DNA of 64,000 nucleotides, from positions 12,221,996 through 12,285,995 of the forward strand of contig OX422184.1 of the NCBI GenBank assembly GCA_949130485.1. Direction: 5' to 3'. The position numbers and the translations under genes are program-made. The notes below the pieces were generated by a model. That model did not search any database. It saw only the letters and a program-made list of their open reading frames with translations, and had not been told where the DNA came from. The stretch is from Agelas oroides. Lineage: Eukaryota > Porifera > Demospongiae > Agelasida > Agelasidae. Of this stretch, positions 53,941 through 64,000 are shown one piece after another (the first letter of the stretch is position 1; the number at the start of each line of letters is the position of its first letter).

Positions 53941-54059
53941 AATTATTGCAATATTACGTGAATGACCACACAGGAATTCCGGAAGCGGCCTAGACGACAT
54001 GTTGTATATTCCGTGTTATATCTCCAGTTGCAAACAAGCTACAGACTTCTGGTCAAAAA

Positions 54060-54830
54060 CATCTACCTCTAATTCTTTGTGTGGCTCACTTTCCGTGTTT
54101 GACTCTGAATGTGGGAGTAATAAGGAAATAGGAAAGGAAGAGGTTATCATTGTAGATTGTACCCAGGCTGGCCTCTATCTACGAGGGGTAAGAATATCAT
54201 GCAAAGAATGTGGGTACAGTTATGGGACAGAAAGGACAAAGGTGCACTATGAGAGAGAAAGAACTGTACCTCTAATTCTTCACTTGGCTTTTGTTCTGTG
54301 ATAGACCCTGGATGTAAAAGTGGTGAGGAAGAATGTAAGGAGCTAATAGTCACTGTGGCAATACATTAGGCTGGCTTCCGTCTAGCTTTGTGTGTACGTG
54401 TGTGGGGAGAGAACAATATCAAAGAGGGAGGAAGTCTACTATGAAACAGAAAGAATGTGGAATTGGAGTATGGGACAGAAAGAAGAATGAGGTTACACCA
54501 TGCGACAGAAAAATGAGGGTGCAGTACGAGACAAAAGGGAACTGTACCTTTAATTCTTCACAGGCTTTCGTTCTTTGATACAGACTCGACAGAAAAGTTG
54601 AGGGTACACTGTCAGACAGAAAGATAGGAGGTGTATTTATGTTTGTATGTATGTGTGTTAAAGTGTACTGTACCTGCTTTGCTCTTGTTCCGTGATACAC
54701 AGTCTGAGTGCCATAATGAGGAAGAATGACATGATGAACTCATGTCACAATTTGTAACAATATCCCAGGCTCACCTCCATCTATGTATACAAGGAGGGAG
54801 ATGACATCAGAAGTCCAGCACCACATGTAC
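54060..54830 (+). repeat. Degenerate tandem repeat, about four units of 130–275 bp
   Basis: Units begin near 54060, 54269, 54545 and 54671 with ACCTCTAATTCTT or ACCTTTAATTCTT (diverged in the last unit). Each carries TTTTGTTCTGTGATA-like and GGGACAGAAAG-like words. The units are far more diverged than the neighbouring 186-bp satellite. Confidence 0.6.
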
Positions 54831-55448
54831 TACAACCGAAATCAAATTCCACACCATGAAGAGTGTTTTTAAGAGCTTCCTATACTGCATGTGAGAATGT
54901 CACAGGGCTACAAGTGGCTGTATACTATTCTGACATATTTCCCAGCTTTCTACGTACTAGCAAGATAAATTTTGCGAGAAACACTGCTCACCGTTGTCCT
55001 ATTCAGACGGAGTTCCGTTGCACACCTCCTTCCTTCAGTCGCGCTTCATTTTCAAAAGTATCACACATCGAGCGCGATCGAGCGCGCTCAAGGTCAAAGT
55101 TGAAACAATTGCGCACGCGCACCACGCACGAATAGGTGGAGCTGACTTGTTGAGGACCGTCTCATGCACTGACAGTGGTAGTAACCCAGAACTTATGGTT
55201 CGGCCCAGAGTTTACCAATGCATGACAGAATGATCAAATGATGACATGAACTGAACATACAAAAAAACAAAAACACTGCTGTCAACAACTAAATACACTC
55301 AGTCCAATATCTCCATAACGGCATGCAGCAACTTCAGTCTTGCACAGACAACACCCAGGTTGTCTACCTTTGCCCATTTGGTCCTGTAAGGAGAAACACT
55401 AAAGATGAATAAATAGATTAAAAATCAGACACGGTAGGAATCATAGGA
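54831..55448. other. Spacer before the satellite
   Basis: No gene is seen. I looked here for the left end of the CACTA-like element whose right arm follows the satellite and did not find CACAGCAAAAAC. Confidence 0.4.
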
Positions 55449-58250
55449 ATGGAACAGGAAATTGTAGTTTACACCCAACCGCATATCAATTCGATGGTCA
55501 ATCGCCTTAGCTTTTTCAAACCTACGAGACCAAAACTACTTCAAACAGGACAAACTAGGTATCAATCAACTCCACTCTACCTGTACATTCAGAATATCAA
55601 ATTGGTTTCTAACTCTGGCACACTGTGTGCTGGACTGGAACGGGAAATTGTAGTTTACACCCAACTGAATATCAACTCGATGCTCAATCGCCTTAGCTTT
55701 TTCAAATCTACAAGACCAAAACCACTTCAAACAGGACAAACTAGGTATCAATCAACTCCACTCTACCTGTACATTCATAATATCAAATTGGTTTCTAACT
55801 CTGGCACACTGTGTGCTGGACTGGAACGGGAAATTGTAGTTTACACCCAACTGAATATCAACTCGATGCTCAATCGCCTTAGCTTTTTCAAATCTACAAG
55901 ACCAAAACTACTTCAAATAGGACAAACTAGGTATCAATCAACTCCACTCTACCTGTACATTCATAATATAAAATTGGTTTGGAACTCTGGCAAACTGTAT
56001 GCTGGACTAGAACGGGAAACTGTAGTTTACACCCAACCGAATATCAACTCGATGCTCAATCGCCTTAGCTTTTTCAAACCTATGAGACCAAAACTACTTC
56101 AAACAGGACAAACTAGGTATCAATCAACTCCACTCTACCTGTACATTCAGAATATCAAATTGGTTTCTAACTCTGGCACACTGTGTGCTGGACTGGAACG
56201 GGAAATTGTAGTTTACACCCAACCGAATATCAACTCGATGCTCAATCGCCTTAGCTTTTTCAAACCTATGAGACTAAAACTACTTCAAACAGGACAAACT
56301 AGGTATCAATCAACTCCACTCTACCTGTACGTTCATAATATGAAATTGGTTTGGAACTCTGGCACACTGTGTACTGGACTGGAACGGGAAATTGTAGTTT
56401 ACACCCAACAGAATATCAACTCGATGCTCAATCGCCTTAGCTTTTTCAAATCTACAAGACCAAAACTACTTCAAATAGGACAAACTAGGTATCAATCAAC
56501 TCCACTCTACCTGTACATTCAGAATATCAAATTGGTTTCTAACTCTGGCAAACTGTGTGCTGGACTGGAACAGGAAATTGTAGTTTACACCCTACCGAAT
56601 ATCAACTCGATGCTCAATCGCCTTAGCTTTTTCAAACCTATGAGACCAAAACTACTTCAAACAGGACAAACTAGGTATCAATCAACTCCACTCTACCTGT
56701 ACATTCAGAATATCAAATTGGTTTCTAACTCTGGCACACTGTGTGCTGGACTGGAACGGGAAATTGTAGTTTACACCCAACCGAATATCAACTCGATGCT
56801 CAATCGCCTTAGCTTTTTCAAACCTATGAGACTAAAACTACTTCAAACAGGACAAACTAGGTATCAATCAACTCCACTCTACCTGTACGTTCATAATATG
56901 AAATTGGTTTGGAACTCTGGCACACTGTGTACTGGACTGGAACGGGAAATTGTAGTTTACACCCAACAGAATATCAACTCGATGCTCAATCGCCTTAGCT
57001 TTTTCAAATCTACAAGACCAAAACTACTTCAAATAGGACAAACTAGGTATCAATCAACTCCACTCTACCTGTACATTCATAATATCAAATTGGTTTGGAA
57101 CTCTGGCAAACTGTATGCTGGACTGGAACGGGAAACTGTAGTTTACACCCAACCGCATATCAATTTGATGGTCAATTGCCTTAGCTTTTTCAAACCTACG
57201 AGACCAAAACTACTTCAAATAGGACAAACTAGGTATCAATCAACTCCACTCTACCTGTACATTCATAATATAAAATTGGTTTGGAACTCTGGCAAACTGT
57301 ATGCTGGACTGGAACGGGAAACTGTAGTTTACACCCAACCGAATATCAACTCGATGCTCAATCGCCGTAGCTTTTTCAAACCTATGAGACCAAAACTACT
57401 TCAAACAGGACAAATTAGGTATCAATCAACTCCACTCTACCTGTACATTCAGAATATCAAATTGGTTTCTAATTCTGGCACACTGTGTGCTGGACTGGAA
57501 CAGGAAATTGTAGTTTACACCCAACCGAATATTAACTCGATGCTCAATCGCCTTTAGCTTTTTCAAACCTATGAGACTAAAACTACTTCAAACAGGACAA
57601 ACTAGGTATCAATCAACTCCACTCTACCTGTACATTCAGAATATCAAATTGGTTTCTAACTCTGGCACACTGTGTGCTGGACTGGAACAGGAAATTGTAG
57701 TTTACACCCTACCGAATATCAACTCGATGCTCAATCGCCTTAGCTTTTTCAAACCTACGAGACCAAATCTACTTCAAATAGGACAAACTAGGTATCAATC
57801 AACTCCACTCTACCTGTACATTCATAATATCAAATTGGTTTGTAAGTCTGGCAAACTGTGTGCTGGACTGGAACGGGAAATTGTAGTTTACACCCAACCG
57901 AATATCAACTCGATGCTCAATCGCCTTAGCTTTTTCAAACCTATGAGACTAAAACTACTTCAAATAGGACAAACTAGGTATCAATCAACCCCACTCTACC
58001 TGTACATTCAGAATATCAAATTGGTTTGTAAGTCTGGCACACTGTGTGCTGGACTGGAACGGGAAATTGTAGTTTACACCCAACAGAATATCAACTCGAT
58101 GGTCAATCGCCTTAGCTTTTTCAAATCTACGAGACCAAAACTACTTCAAATAGGACAAACTAGGTATCAATCCACTCCACTTTACCTGTATATTCATAAT
58201 TGTTTTTTTTAGCTCTGGTACATGTACACCTGTGCTGGATTGGAACGGGA
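55449..58250 (+). repeat. 186-bp satellite, ~15 units, open reading frame throughout
   Basis: The period is exactly 186 bp (for example CGGGAAATTGTAG at 55641 and 55827), or 62 codons. The plus frame is open through eleven units and part of the twelfth (702 codons), then after one extra T near 57551 for most of the rest (213 codons). The unit reads REIVVYTQPNINSMLNRLSF, then FFK, TRYQSTPLYLYIQNIKLV and NSGTLCAGLE. Differences fall repeatedly at the same sites (P/L/Q after TQ, S-T/P-M after FFK, T/I before G-Q, Q/H after Y-I, S/W/C in LVxNSG). Units 4–6 and 7–9 are near-copies, a three-unit higher-order repeat. No known protein or domain is recognised. Confidence 0.9.
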
Positions 58251-58261
58251 AAATCTAGTTT

Positions 58262-58828
58262 ACATACGGTTTCTAGTCTCACTTCAGTTGCTACTGTGAC
58301 TATGGTGCCCATAAAAATGACTACCCTCGTAGGAGGATGGAAGCATGGGAACATTCATTGCATTTGCTAGTGTGTAGCAAATCAACCATGCATGTTTAAG
58401 CACAATTCCTATCCACCCCTAAGTAAGTACACAGATAAATCCAAATTTTCAACAGAATTTCTCATCAGCTATCGACTTACCTGCATAAGAAATCTGTCTT
58501 GAGACAACGGGGATCACTGCTGCATGGCTATGTCGCATCGACGCGACTGCACTGCATGCTGAATATAAAATTTCTTAAACGCATAAATAGATTTCTCATC
58601 CACGGATCGACGCTTTTAACCTTTGACCTAATAACACCGCGTGCAGCGGGGTATGAAGTTCACACGCAGCTTCGGTATGACGAACGTCTTCTCCCATCCG
58701 CGGTATGAACTACGCACCGCTGAAAGTATGAAAGTCATACTCGCTCAATTCATACCATAGGTATGAAATTTGTTGGGATGAAGGTCATACTCTTTTGGTA
58801 TGAACTTCATACCGTTGTTTTTGCTGTG
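58262..58828 (+). mobile_element. CACTA-like element, right arm (left end not found)
   Basis: The right end ATGAACTTCATACCGTTG TTTTTGCTGTG at 58828 is the complement of the left end at 5070. Subterminal GGTATGA/TCATACC motifs fill 58660–58820. 58464–58800 matches 5555–5884, and 58262–58440 matches 5338–5525 inverted. The satellite abuts directly on the inner side, and its last partial unit (to ~58250) is diverged. The element may have carried the array, or inserted at its edge. Confidence 0.6.
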
Positions 58829-59284
58829 TGGAGAGCCTTAGGCTTTGCCTAGCTTCGCTGTAGTTCTGAAGCTTACCACTAAAGAACAAGCTTGGAGATA
58901 AACCCGAACTTTTATACCGGAAGTTGCTACCTTCGGTCTGTTCTGGTGCCTGTAACTTGGATGTTACAGTTCTGCTTCCTTTGAAATCTGTAGCGAAGTT
59001 AGAGCTTTCATTTAGCTATACATTGCTTTTTATCGCATCTTCGTAGCTTGTATACTTCTCGAGATCGGTCGCGACAAACACGGCCCGGTCGATTGCAGTA
59101 GCACGACACGCTACGCTACGTTCAACTTCCGCCTCGTCAAAGTACTAGTTTCAATTAAAATGGGCACGATTAGCTTCCGGTGGGTGTAATGAATACTGTT
59201 AGACGCGTGTACGGCGCGTACTAAACCGCTATCTTCCGGGGGAAACACCCAAAGGCAGGTAAGTACTCATGACGCCGTTCGGCG
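58829..59284. other. No gene recognised
   Basis: I see no coding frame or repeat structure of note. Confidence 0.35.
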
Positions 59285-59771
59285 TCATTGGTCGGTAAAG
59301 AGATAGACATGCACTTGAGGAGACAGTGCCGAAATGTGGAGTCACAGGAAACCAATGGAATATACTTGTTCGTACTAAGCTGTTGAACCCTCACCCTTGA
59401 CTTGCAACTCTTCAGGTCAATTGCTTGGAGACTAAATTTGTTGCCTACAGCTGTAGCTACTACCCCATGCACTGTAACGACGCAGAGTGTGTACAATGAA
59501 CCCAACCACATAGCTACCCAGATGAGCACATAGCTATATCCAAGCTATGTTGCTTGATGAACACCGGCATACATTTGATACCCTAGCCTCACCCCTGGGC
59601 ATTTCCCGCCTCTACTGTTACAGGCTACAGCTGGAGGTGGAGAAGACCTGGGAACGAGCCTATTGTTATGTGAGACTTAGTGTATGCAAGGGGGAAAATG
59701 TAGTGCTATGAAACTCTAATGCATCATGTAACTCATTCACGCTCGCCCCACAATGCACTGCATTCCCCTAG
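59285..59771 (+). mobile_element. Helitron 3' part (5'-truncated)
   Basis: It runs in the same order as copy B on its minus strand: GAGGAGACAGTGCCG, TTGAACCCTCA, GTACAATGAACCC, CACCGGCATACAT, then ACGCTCGCCCCACAATGCAC and CCCCTAG at 59771 followed by T. Within it, 59581–59660 is a CCTAGCCTC…GAACGAGCC palindromic MITE remnant also present in copies A and B. Confidence 0.65.
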
Positions 59772-60839
59772 TAAATTTCATTTATGTTCCATGCGAGTAC
59801 AATGTGTTACAGCATACAGTACGGCCATGGATGTGAAACGGTAGGGATGCGCGGAGAGTATACGGAGAATCGCTGTAGCAATGTACATGTGCGGAGGTCC
59901 TTTCTTCATCTGGATCGAAAGACAGTGCCAGGCAGCTCCAAGAAAAGAGAAAGACGACGAACTATTCAGGTAATTATCTCAAATAAGAAGTGAATAGCCT
60001 ATAAATAGCTGTGAAATGGTCTATTTGGGGTAGGTAGGCTGAGATAGCCTATTTTGGTACCTTTGGCATCTTTGTGTAAGATTATTAGCCTGTGTACTCA
60101 TATTTTGGATGAAAGCTGTAGATATTTTGATACTTCAAATGATCAGAAAATGGAACAAAATCAGGATAACTGTGCTGTAATTAAGATGAACAAGATATGG
60201 GTCATCAAATGTGTCAAAATTGGTTTTGAGTCCGTTTGCTTTGTGTAAGATTACTTCCAAAGCTATTGAGCTCATGGTTGATTGCTGTAAAGAAAAATGT
60301 GGCCCATGGCCTGTTTTTAGTGGGGGGAAATAATCATTTCATAAATAGATGAGCATAATTTCAAAAATAATGCCAAATATCATGGCGTTTTGCTCAATTT
60401 TGTGATACATTATAATATTATCACTGCAGATGGATGATAACTTCAACAAGCCTTGTGGACGAGGGCACCATAAGGGAAGAAAGACTAATAATAATCAATC
60501 ATGTATTAACTTCAGCATACAAACATTCATGCACTGTACATACATGTACACTCTCAATACACATGTACAGACACACATACATGCACTGTTGAACATCCAC
60601 AAAAGTCTCTGTATCCCAGACCTCCCAGGACCTCTTCGTCTATTTCCTCATGCACATGGTCACTGCTCTGGAGGATAAAAGTACAACATAATTCCTGTAT
60701 CTAAGACCTACGATGATCCCTCCATGCCATTCAATGACTCTTATCTCCCTACTAAGTACTAAAACGAGCTCACTCCCTCCCTCATCTTTAACTAGTTCGT
60801 CAGTATAGATTTCTTCATCATTACTACCACCAGCGATCG
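59772..60839 (+). other. Weak two-exon gene candidate
   Basis: A basic stretch (FLHLDRKTVPGSSKKRERRR) ends at CAG|GTAATTATC at about 59969. An acceptor TCACTGCAG at 60429 precedes MDDNFNKPCGRGHHKGRKTN. The two could be joined, but I recognise no domain, and the second frame soon becomes low-complexity CATACATGTACA-type sequence. Confidence 0.3.
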
Positions 60840-61157
60840 ATGCTGTCTGCGTTAGAAGAGCTGCACACAGTCGTTGTGATCGTCTTGCTCATCCTTCAAA
60901 CATGGAGAATGCTAGTTCAAAGGTCGAAATATATGGAAGCTGTAAAACTACTCCGTGACAGGCGCTGCAATGATTGCATCCCATACAAGATAGGTATGCG
61001 GAAATGTTTCACATCCACGTCCGTACTATATGGATTTTTAATTTCCTTCTATAGCTTACACTGTTGGGTGTCCTTTTCTGGTTTGACGGAGGTATACTAT
61101 GACTACTGTAGGCACTTCAAGAAGCAGAATGATATTGATGACTTGTGGACAAAGTAG
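60840..61157 (+). CDS. Unrecognised 105-residue frame with two hydrophobic segments
   Basis: From ATG 60840: MLSALEELHTVVVIVLLILQ (hydrophobic segment about residues 9–21), a basic middle with CNDCIPYK, a second hydrophobic part (SVLYGFLISFYSLHCW) and an acidic end. Two possible membrane helices are visible. There is no family match, no clear splice sites, and the start context is unremarkable. It may be chance. Confidence 0.25.
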   Translation: MLSALEELHTVVVIVLLILQTWRMLVQRSKYMEAVKLLRDRRCNDCIPYKIGMRKCFTSTSVLYGFLISFYSLHCWVSFSGLTEVYYDYCRHFKKQNDIDDLWTK

Positions 61158-62603
61158 GGAGGTATAAAAATGAGTGTGTCTCTGTTAGCTGCTTTACATG
61201 TTGCACGCAAGAACAGCATCGTCTTGCTCAGCACACTGAACGTCAAACACGTGTAAACCGTACTGGCCCTGAATACTCCCGGAAATGTTGTGTGCAGCAA
61301 ACAGCGCATGCACAGTTTTCCCCCAGACTTCAAGTAGTCTGGGAACGAGTTCCGCTGACGTGAATAATGAGGTAGGATGTTTTGGAAGCGGATGTCTCCA
61401 GAGGAGGCGGGCAGGTGATGAGAAACAATGAATTATATTGGAATGGCCTTATGACTCTGTTGTGATTCTATACCGGTGAACTCACCATCATCTATATTTC
61501 TGATTGCATCATTTGTAGGACATAAACCACAACTGACATGGAAGTTGGTATCTGATATGTTTTATACCGGAGAACTTGAGAAGGAGATCCGGAACAGCCA
61601 TAAAGGCTAGTGGAGTGGAACTTTGTGCAAGACAATGACAGAGAGAAATACCTTCACAAGATTGTTGAGGAACACACAAAACACTTGTATTCCCACACAC
61701 AGGCTCCATCGTGTCCTACTCAAGGTACAGAATGTGCACCAGAACATCTAAAATGTGATGACAGATTGCAATATCCATTTTGGATACCATCACTATTCTA
61801 ATATAATGGCAGCAAATTCAATAATTTCCCACTCAAATCTGCCCTCTACTAGATTAGATTCACACAAAATTCCAGTAACAAAATTTCTTCCACTACCATC
61901 ATTGTAATAGAAGCACATTTTTCCAAGAAGGACTCACTAGCCATTACCCCAGCATTTGTTGCTTGCAATGCTAGGCTTTCCCATAATCCTGTAATATAGG
62001 TGTAGGGAACATCAATTGTCTGATCATCTAGCTCTCTGTCCTAGCTCCTGTGACTTGCTTTTAGATTGGGATGCATCTGGATGCAAGGCAGTTTGTCAGT
62101 GAAGTGTTGTTTGGAAAAGAACGCTCCCTGGTGTTCTGTTGTGCTGATTAGTTTTGCTGAGAACGCTTCATTGTATTTACTATTCTGCTAAGTTAAATTT
62201 ACTTTGTGCAGCAACCTTCCAGAGAATTGGATTAGCAAAATTCCAAGAATTGACTTTCTTATACTAGATTGGATCTACCATTCTATTTGAATAATGATGG
62301 TAACTAGAATCATCCAAAATAGAATGATTGTTATTTGTTCCCACTATCTATACAGAAAGATGAGATAAAACTGAATAATTTGGCTTATCTTATGAAAATC
62401 ATCCCATTACAGATGATCGTTCCATTGTCATTCATTTTGGAACCGGACCATACCAGCTATAACGTTATATGACGTGAAGTGGCGTGACTATCCCATGACA
62501 CAACAGTACACTTGAGCTTCTATAAGGACGTGCAAGACATTGCAACTAATGGCATCTGTGTTTGAGCTTGATTTCAGTCAAATGAAAGTGGTAACCAGCA
62601 CCA
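61158..62603. other. No gene recognised
   Basis: Overlapping short frames on both strands lack motifs. From 61800 the sequence is AT-rich, with TAGATTAGATT- and TAGAATGATTG-type words. Confidence 0.3.
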
Positions 62604-63011
62604 ATGCATGGTCTCCCTAGTCTGGACCATGTTCCTGTAGTCATTATTATGAAAAGAACAGCTAGTGAAATACGCCACTTCATTCTCAGAGAGTTTTACA
62701 GTCAAGAGGTTATAACCTGGGGTAATAATCATGAAATTGTCCTTCTATTCCGGCTGTGGACATTGCTGGTCAATGGATGGAAACTGGAAGTTATGTTTTC
62801 CTCATTGTTTCCAGTCTCCTCAAGTGTGCCAAATCTCCCAAATGTGCGCTTTCCCAATGTCTGTCCTGAGCCTCTAAAACCCAGGAGTGCTTTTTGTATA
62901 GAGCACTTTTCAAAGGCTCAATTGCTTGGTTATCCAACTGATGTGAAAGGATTTTTGTCATACTGTGGTGCAACAAAGACAGGTGATTGTAATATCATTC
63001 AATTTCAGTAA
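62604..63011 (+). CDS. Unrecognised Cys-containing frame
   Basis: The frame reads MHGLPSLDHVPVVIIMKRTA, then EIVLLFRLWTLLVNGWKLEV, PNVCPEPLKPRSAFCIEHFS, AQLLGYPTDVKGFLSYCG. The C-P-x(9)-F-C-x-x-H order followed by L-G-Y-P-T resembles cysteine-cluster parts of large transposase families of lower metazoans, but I cannot name one. It is probably an internal exon ending near CAACAAAGACAG|GTGATTG. Confidence 0.35.
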   Translation: MHGLPSLDHVPVVIIMKRTASEIRHFILREFYSQEVITWGNNHEIVLLFRLWTLLVNGWKLEVMFSSLFPVSSSVPNLPNVRFPNVCPEPLKPRSAFCIEHFSKAQLLGYPTDVKGFLSYCGATKTGDCNIIQFQ

Positions 63012-63093
63012 TTATACTACATTCTAAAATGTCACGTAATTATAATAATAGGAACCCTAGATGATTCTGATGACTTTCATGAAGGAAAAGAAA

Positions 63094-63815
63094 TACCGTA
63101 ATTATTTGAATACTATGTAAGCTTAAGAAATAATTAGGTTGTGACCTTACATTAGATTATTTCTTGCGTAAAATTAGGTCTTAGGTTGCATAGGAATCAC
63201 AATACGTGAAAACGCAATGGCCTGCTCTCGTAAGCTAGGTAAGTGTATAGCTGTTTTTCCTAGAATTGTGTGCAGAATCACAACACGTGAAAACTACGAA
63301 GGCCTGCTTTTGTAAGCTGAGTAAGTGTATAGCTGGCTTTTCCTAGAATTGTGTACAGAATCACAAATTATACGTGGAAACGCGAAGGTAGCTTTCGCAA
63401 GCCTTATAAGTATATAGCTGTTTTTTCCTAGAATTGTGTACAGACCTCGAACTCTGTAACCGATGAAGGCAGCACCAAGTGTCCTGCACTACCTAGCTGG
63501 CTTTTCCTCGAATTGTGTACATACCTTGTCGAAAACTCTGGGCCAATGAAGACTGCACCAAGCCTAGCTAGATGAGTGTATAGCTGTTTTTTCCTGGAAT
63601 TGTGGACAGACTTCGTCGAACTATGAATACAGTACACCACTGGTAGGAAGGCCACGAAGGTTGGAGGTTGGCTTCAGTCATTATCTTACGCTAAATTGGA
63701 TTAGCGTAAATAAATTAAGACTCCGGCTTGCGTAGCATTAGATTCATGATAAATTCCTGAATTTGAATTTCTTACGTTAAATTAGGCCATACATAGTATT
63801 TGAATAATTACGGTA
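63094..63815. mobile_element. TACCGTA-ended element with internal tandem repeats
   Basis: TACCGTAATTATTTGAATAC at the left faces the complement of TACCGTAATTATTCAAATAC at the right. The subterminal parts contain AATTAGGT/ACCTAATT-like words. Inside, about five diverged units of 85–110 bp carry GTGTATAGCTG, TTTTCCTAGAATTGTG and CAGAATCACA. TA at both borders would fit a mariner-type insertion. It is non-coding. Confidence 0.65.
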
Positions 63816-64000
63816 GAAGAAGACACGGTGTTTGATGCAGTCATCAATAGAATTGCGTCTGCATCAACTGTTACATCTGACGCTATGCTAGTTTCTCAAG
63901 GTGTGTTTCGCATAGTTCTGGTACAACAACATGCATGGGTGCACTTCAAAGTTGTGAATATTCATGTAGGTACAGCAGAATTTGTGCATCAGTTTCCATC
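63816..64000. other. Window edge, possible continuation of the 62.6-kb gene candidate
   Basis: A plus-strand protein-like stretch (DAVINRIASASTVTSDAML, then VSQGVFRIVLVQQHAWVHFK) runs to the edge. It follows the TACCGTA element and could be an exon of the same gene as 62604–63011, cut by the element or its host intron. Confidence 0.35.

Noticed and set aside
1-64000. Retrovirus-, LTR- or Polinton-like elements and CRISPR arrays
   Set aside because: No long direct terminal repeats with protease/integrase-type frames, no capsid or protein-primed polymerase frames, and no regularly spaced short repeats with unique spacers were seen. Both RT regions are of the non-LTR type.

Overview
The window is animal nuclear DNA dominated by transposable elements. 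It has GT–AG introns (several of 60–450 bp), short interstitial TTAGGG runs, and no bacterial operons, rRNA or CRISPR. The mix of Helitrons with 23-residue STPR repeats, a DUF6589 gene, RecQ-like helicase fragments, ZMYM1-like hAT transposase, Merlin and many MITEs suggests an early-branching metazoan. A demosponge is my best guess, from recalled family distributions only. I recognise no retrovirus, LTR element or Polinton.

Layout. 0–9 kb: gene scraps, a LINE remnant, a CACTA-like element and a possible SINE. 9–13 kb: a Helitron 3' end, a 77-bp minisatellite, a small hAT element with 5-bp target duplication and a TTAGGG run. 13–18 kb: pieces of a MULE-like and a BED-finger hAT transposase and two head-to-head exon candidates. 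18–22 kb: two copies of a TTAA-target transposon, one carrying a RecQ helicase scrap, with a MULE-type MITE inserted at the end of one copy. 22–27 kb: a 5'-truncated LINE cut in two by a nearly intact 2.85-kb hAT element; removing the hAT restores the LINE frame exactly. 29–35 kb: broken Tc1/IS630 transposase, RecQ pseudogene, DUF6589 pseudogene and a mariner-type MITE. 36–38 kb: an inverted-repeat element overlapping a ZAD-like zinc-finger ORF. 38.4–42.1 kb: two Helitrons in tandem on the minus strand, one keeping the first two exons of its protein. 42.8–45.7 kb: an unrecognised eight-exon gene with three in-frame stops. 47.2–49.4 kb: a chromodomain gene split by an apparently intact Merlin transposon. 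49.5–54 kb: another Helitron, and a TIR element with a nested MITE. 54–59 kb: degenerate tandem repeats, then about fifteen copies of a 186-bp satellite open for 62 codons per unit, joined to the right arm of a CACTA-like element. 59–64 kb: a Helitron 3' fragment, weak gene candidates and a TACCGTA-ended element.

The genes do not form one pathway. The layers give a relative chronology: LINE before hAT5, TTAA element before MULE-MITE, chromodomain gene before Merlin. The Merlin element and the hAT5 element look youngest. The most interesting unexplained objects are the 186-bp coding-length satellite, the eight-exon gene that is broken only by stops, and the perfect twin hairpins in a Helitron at 38.65 kb. 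All coordinates were read by eye. Homology statements are motif recognition, not database results.
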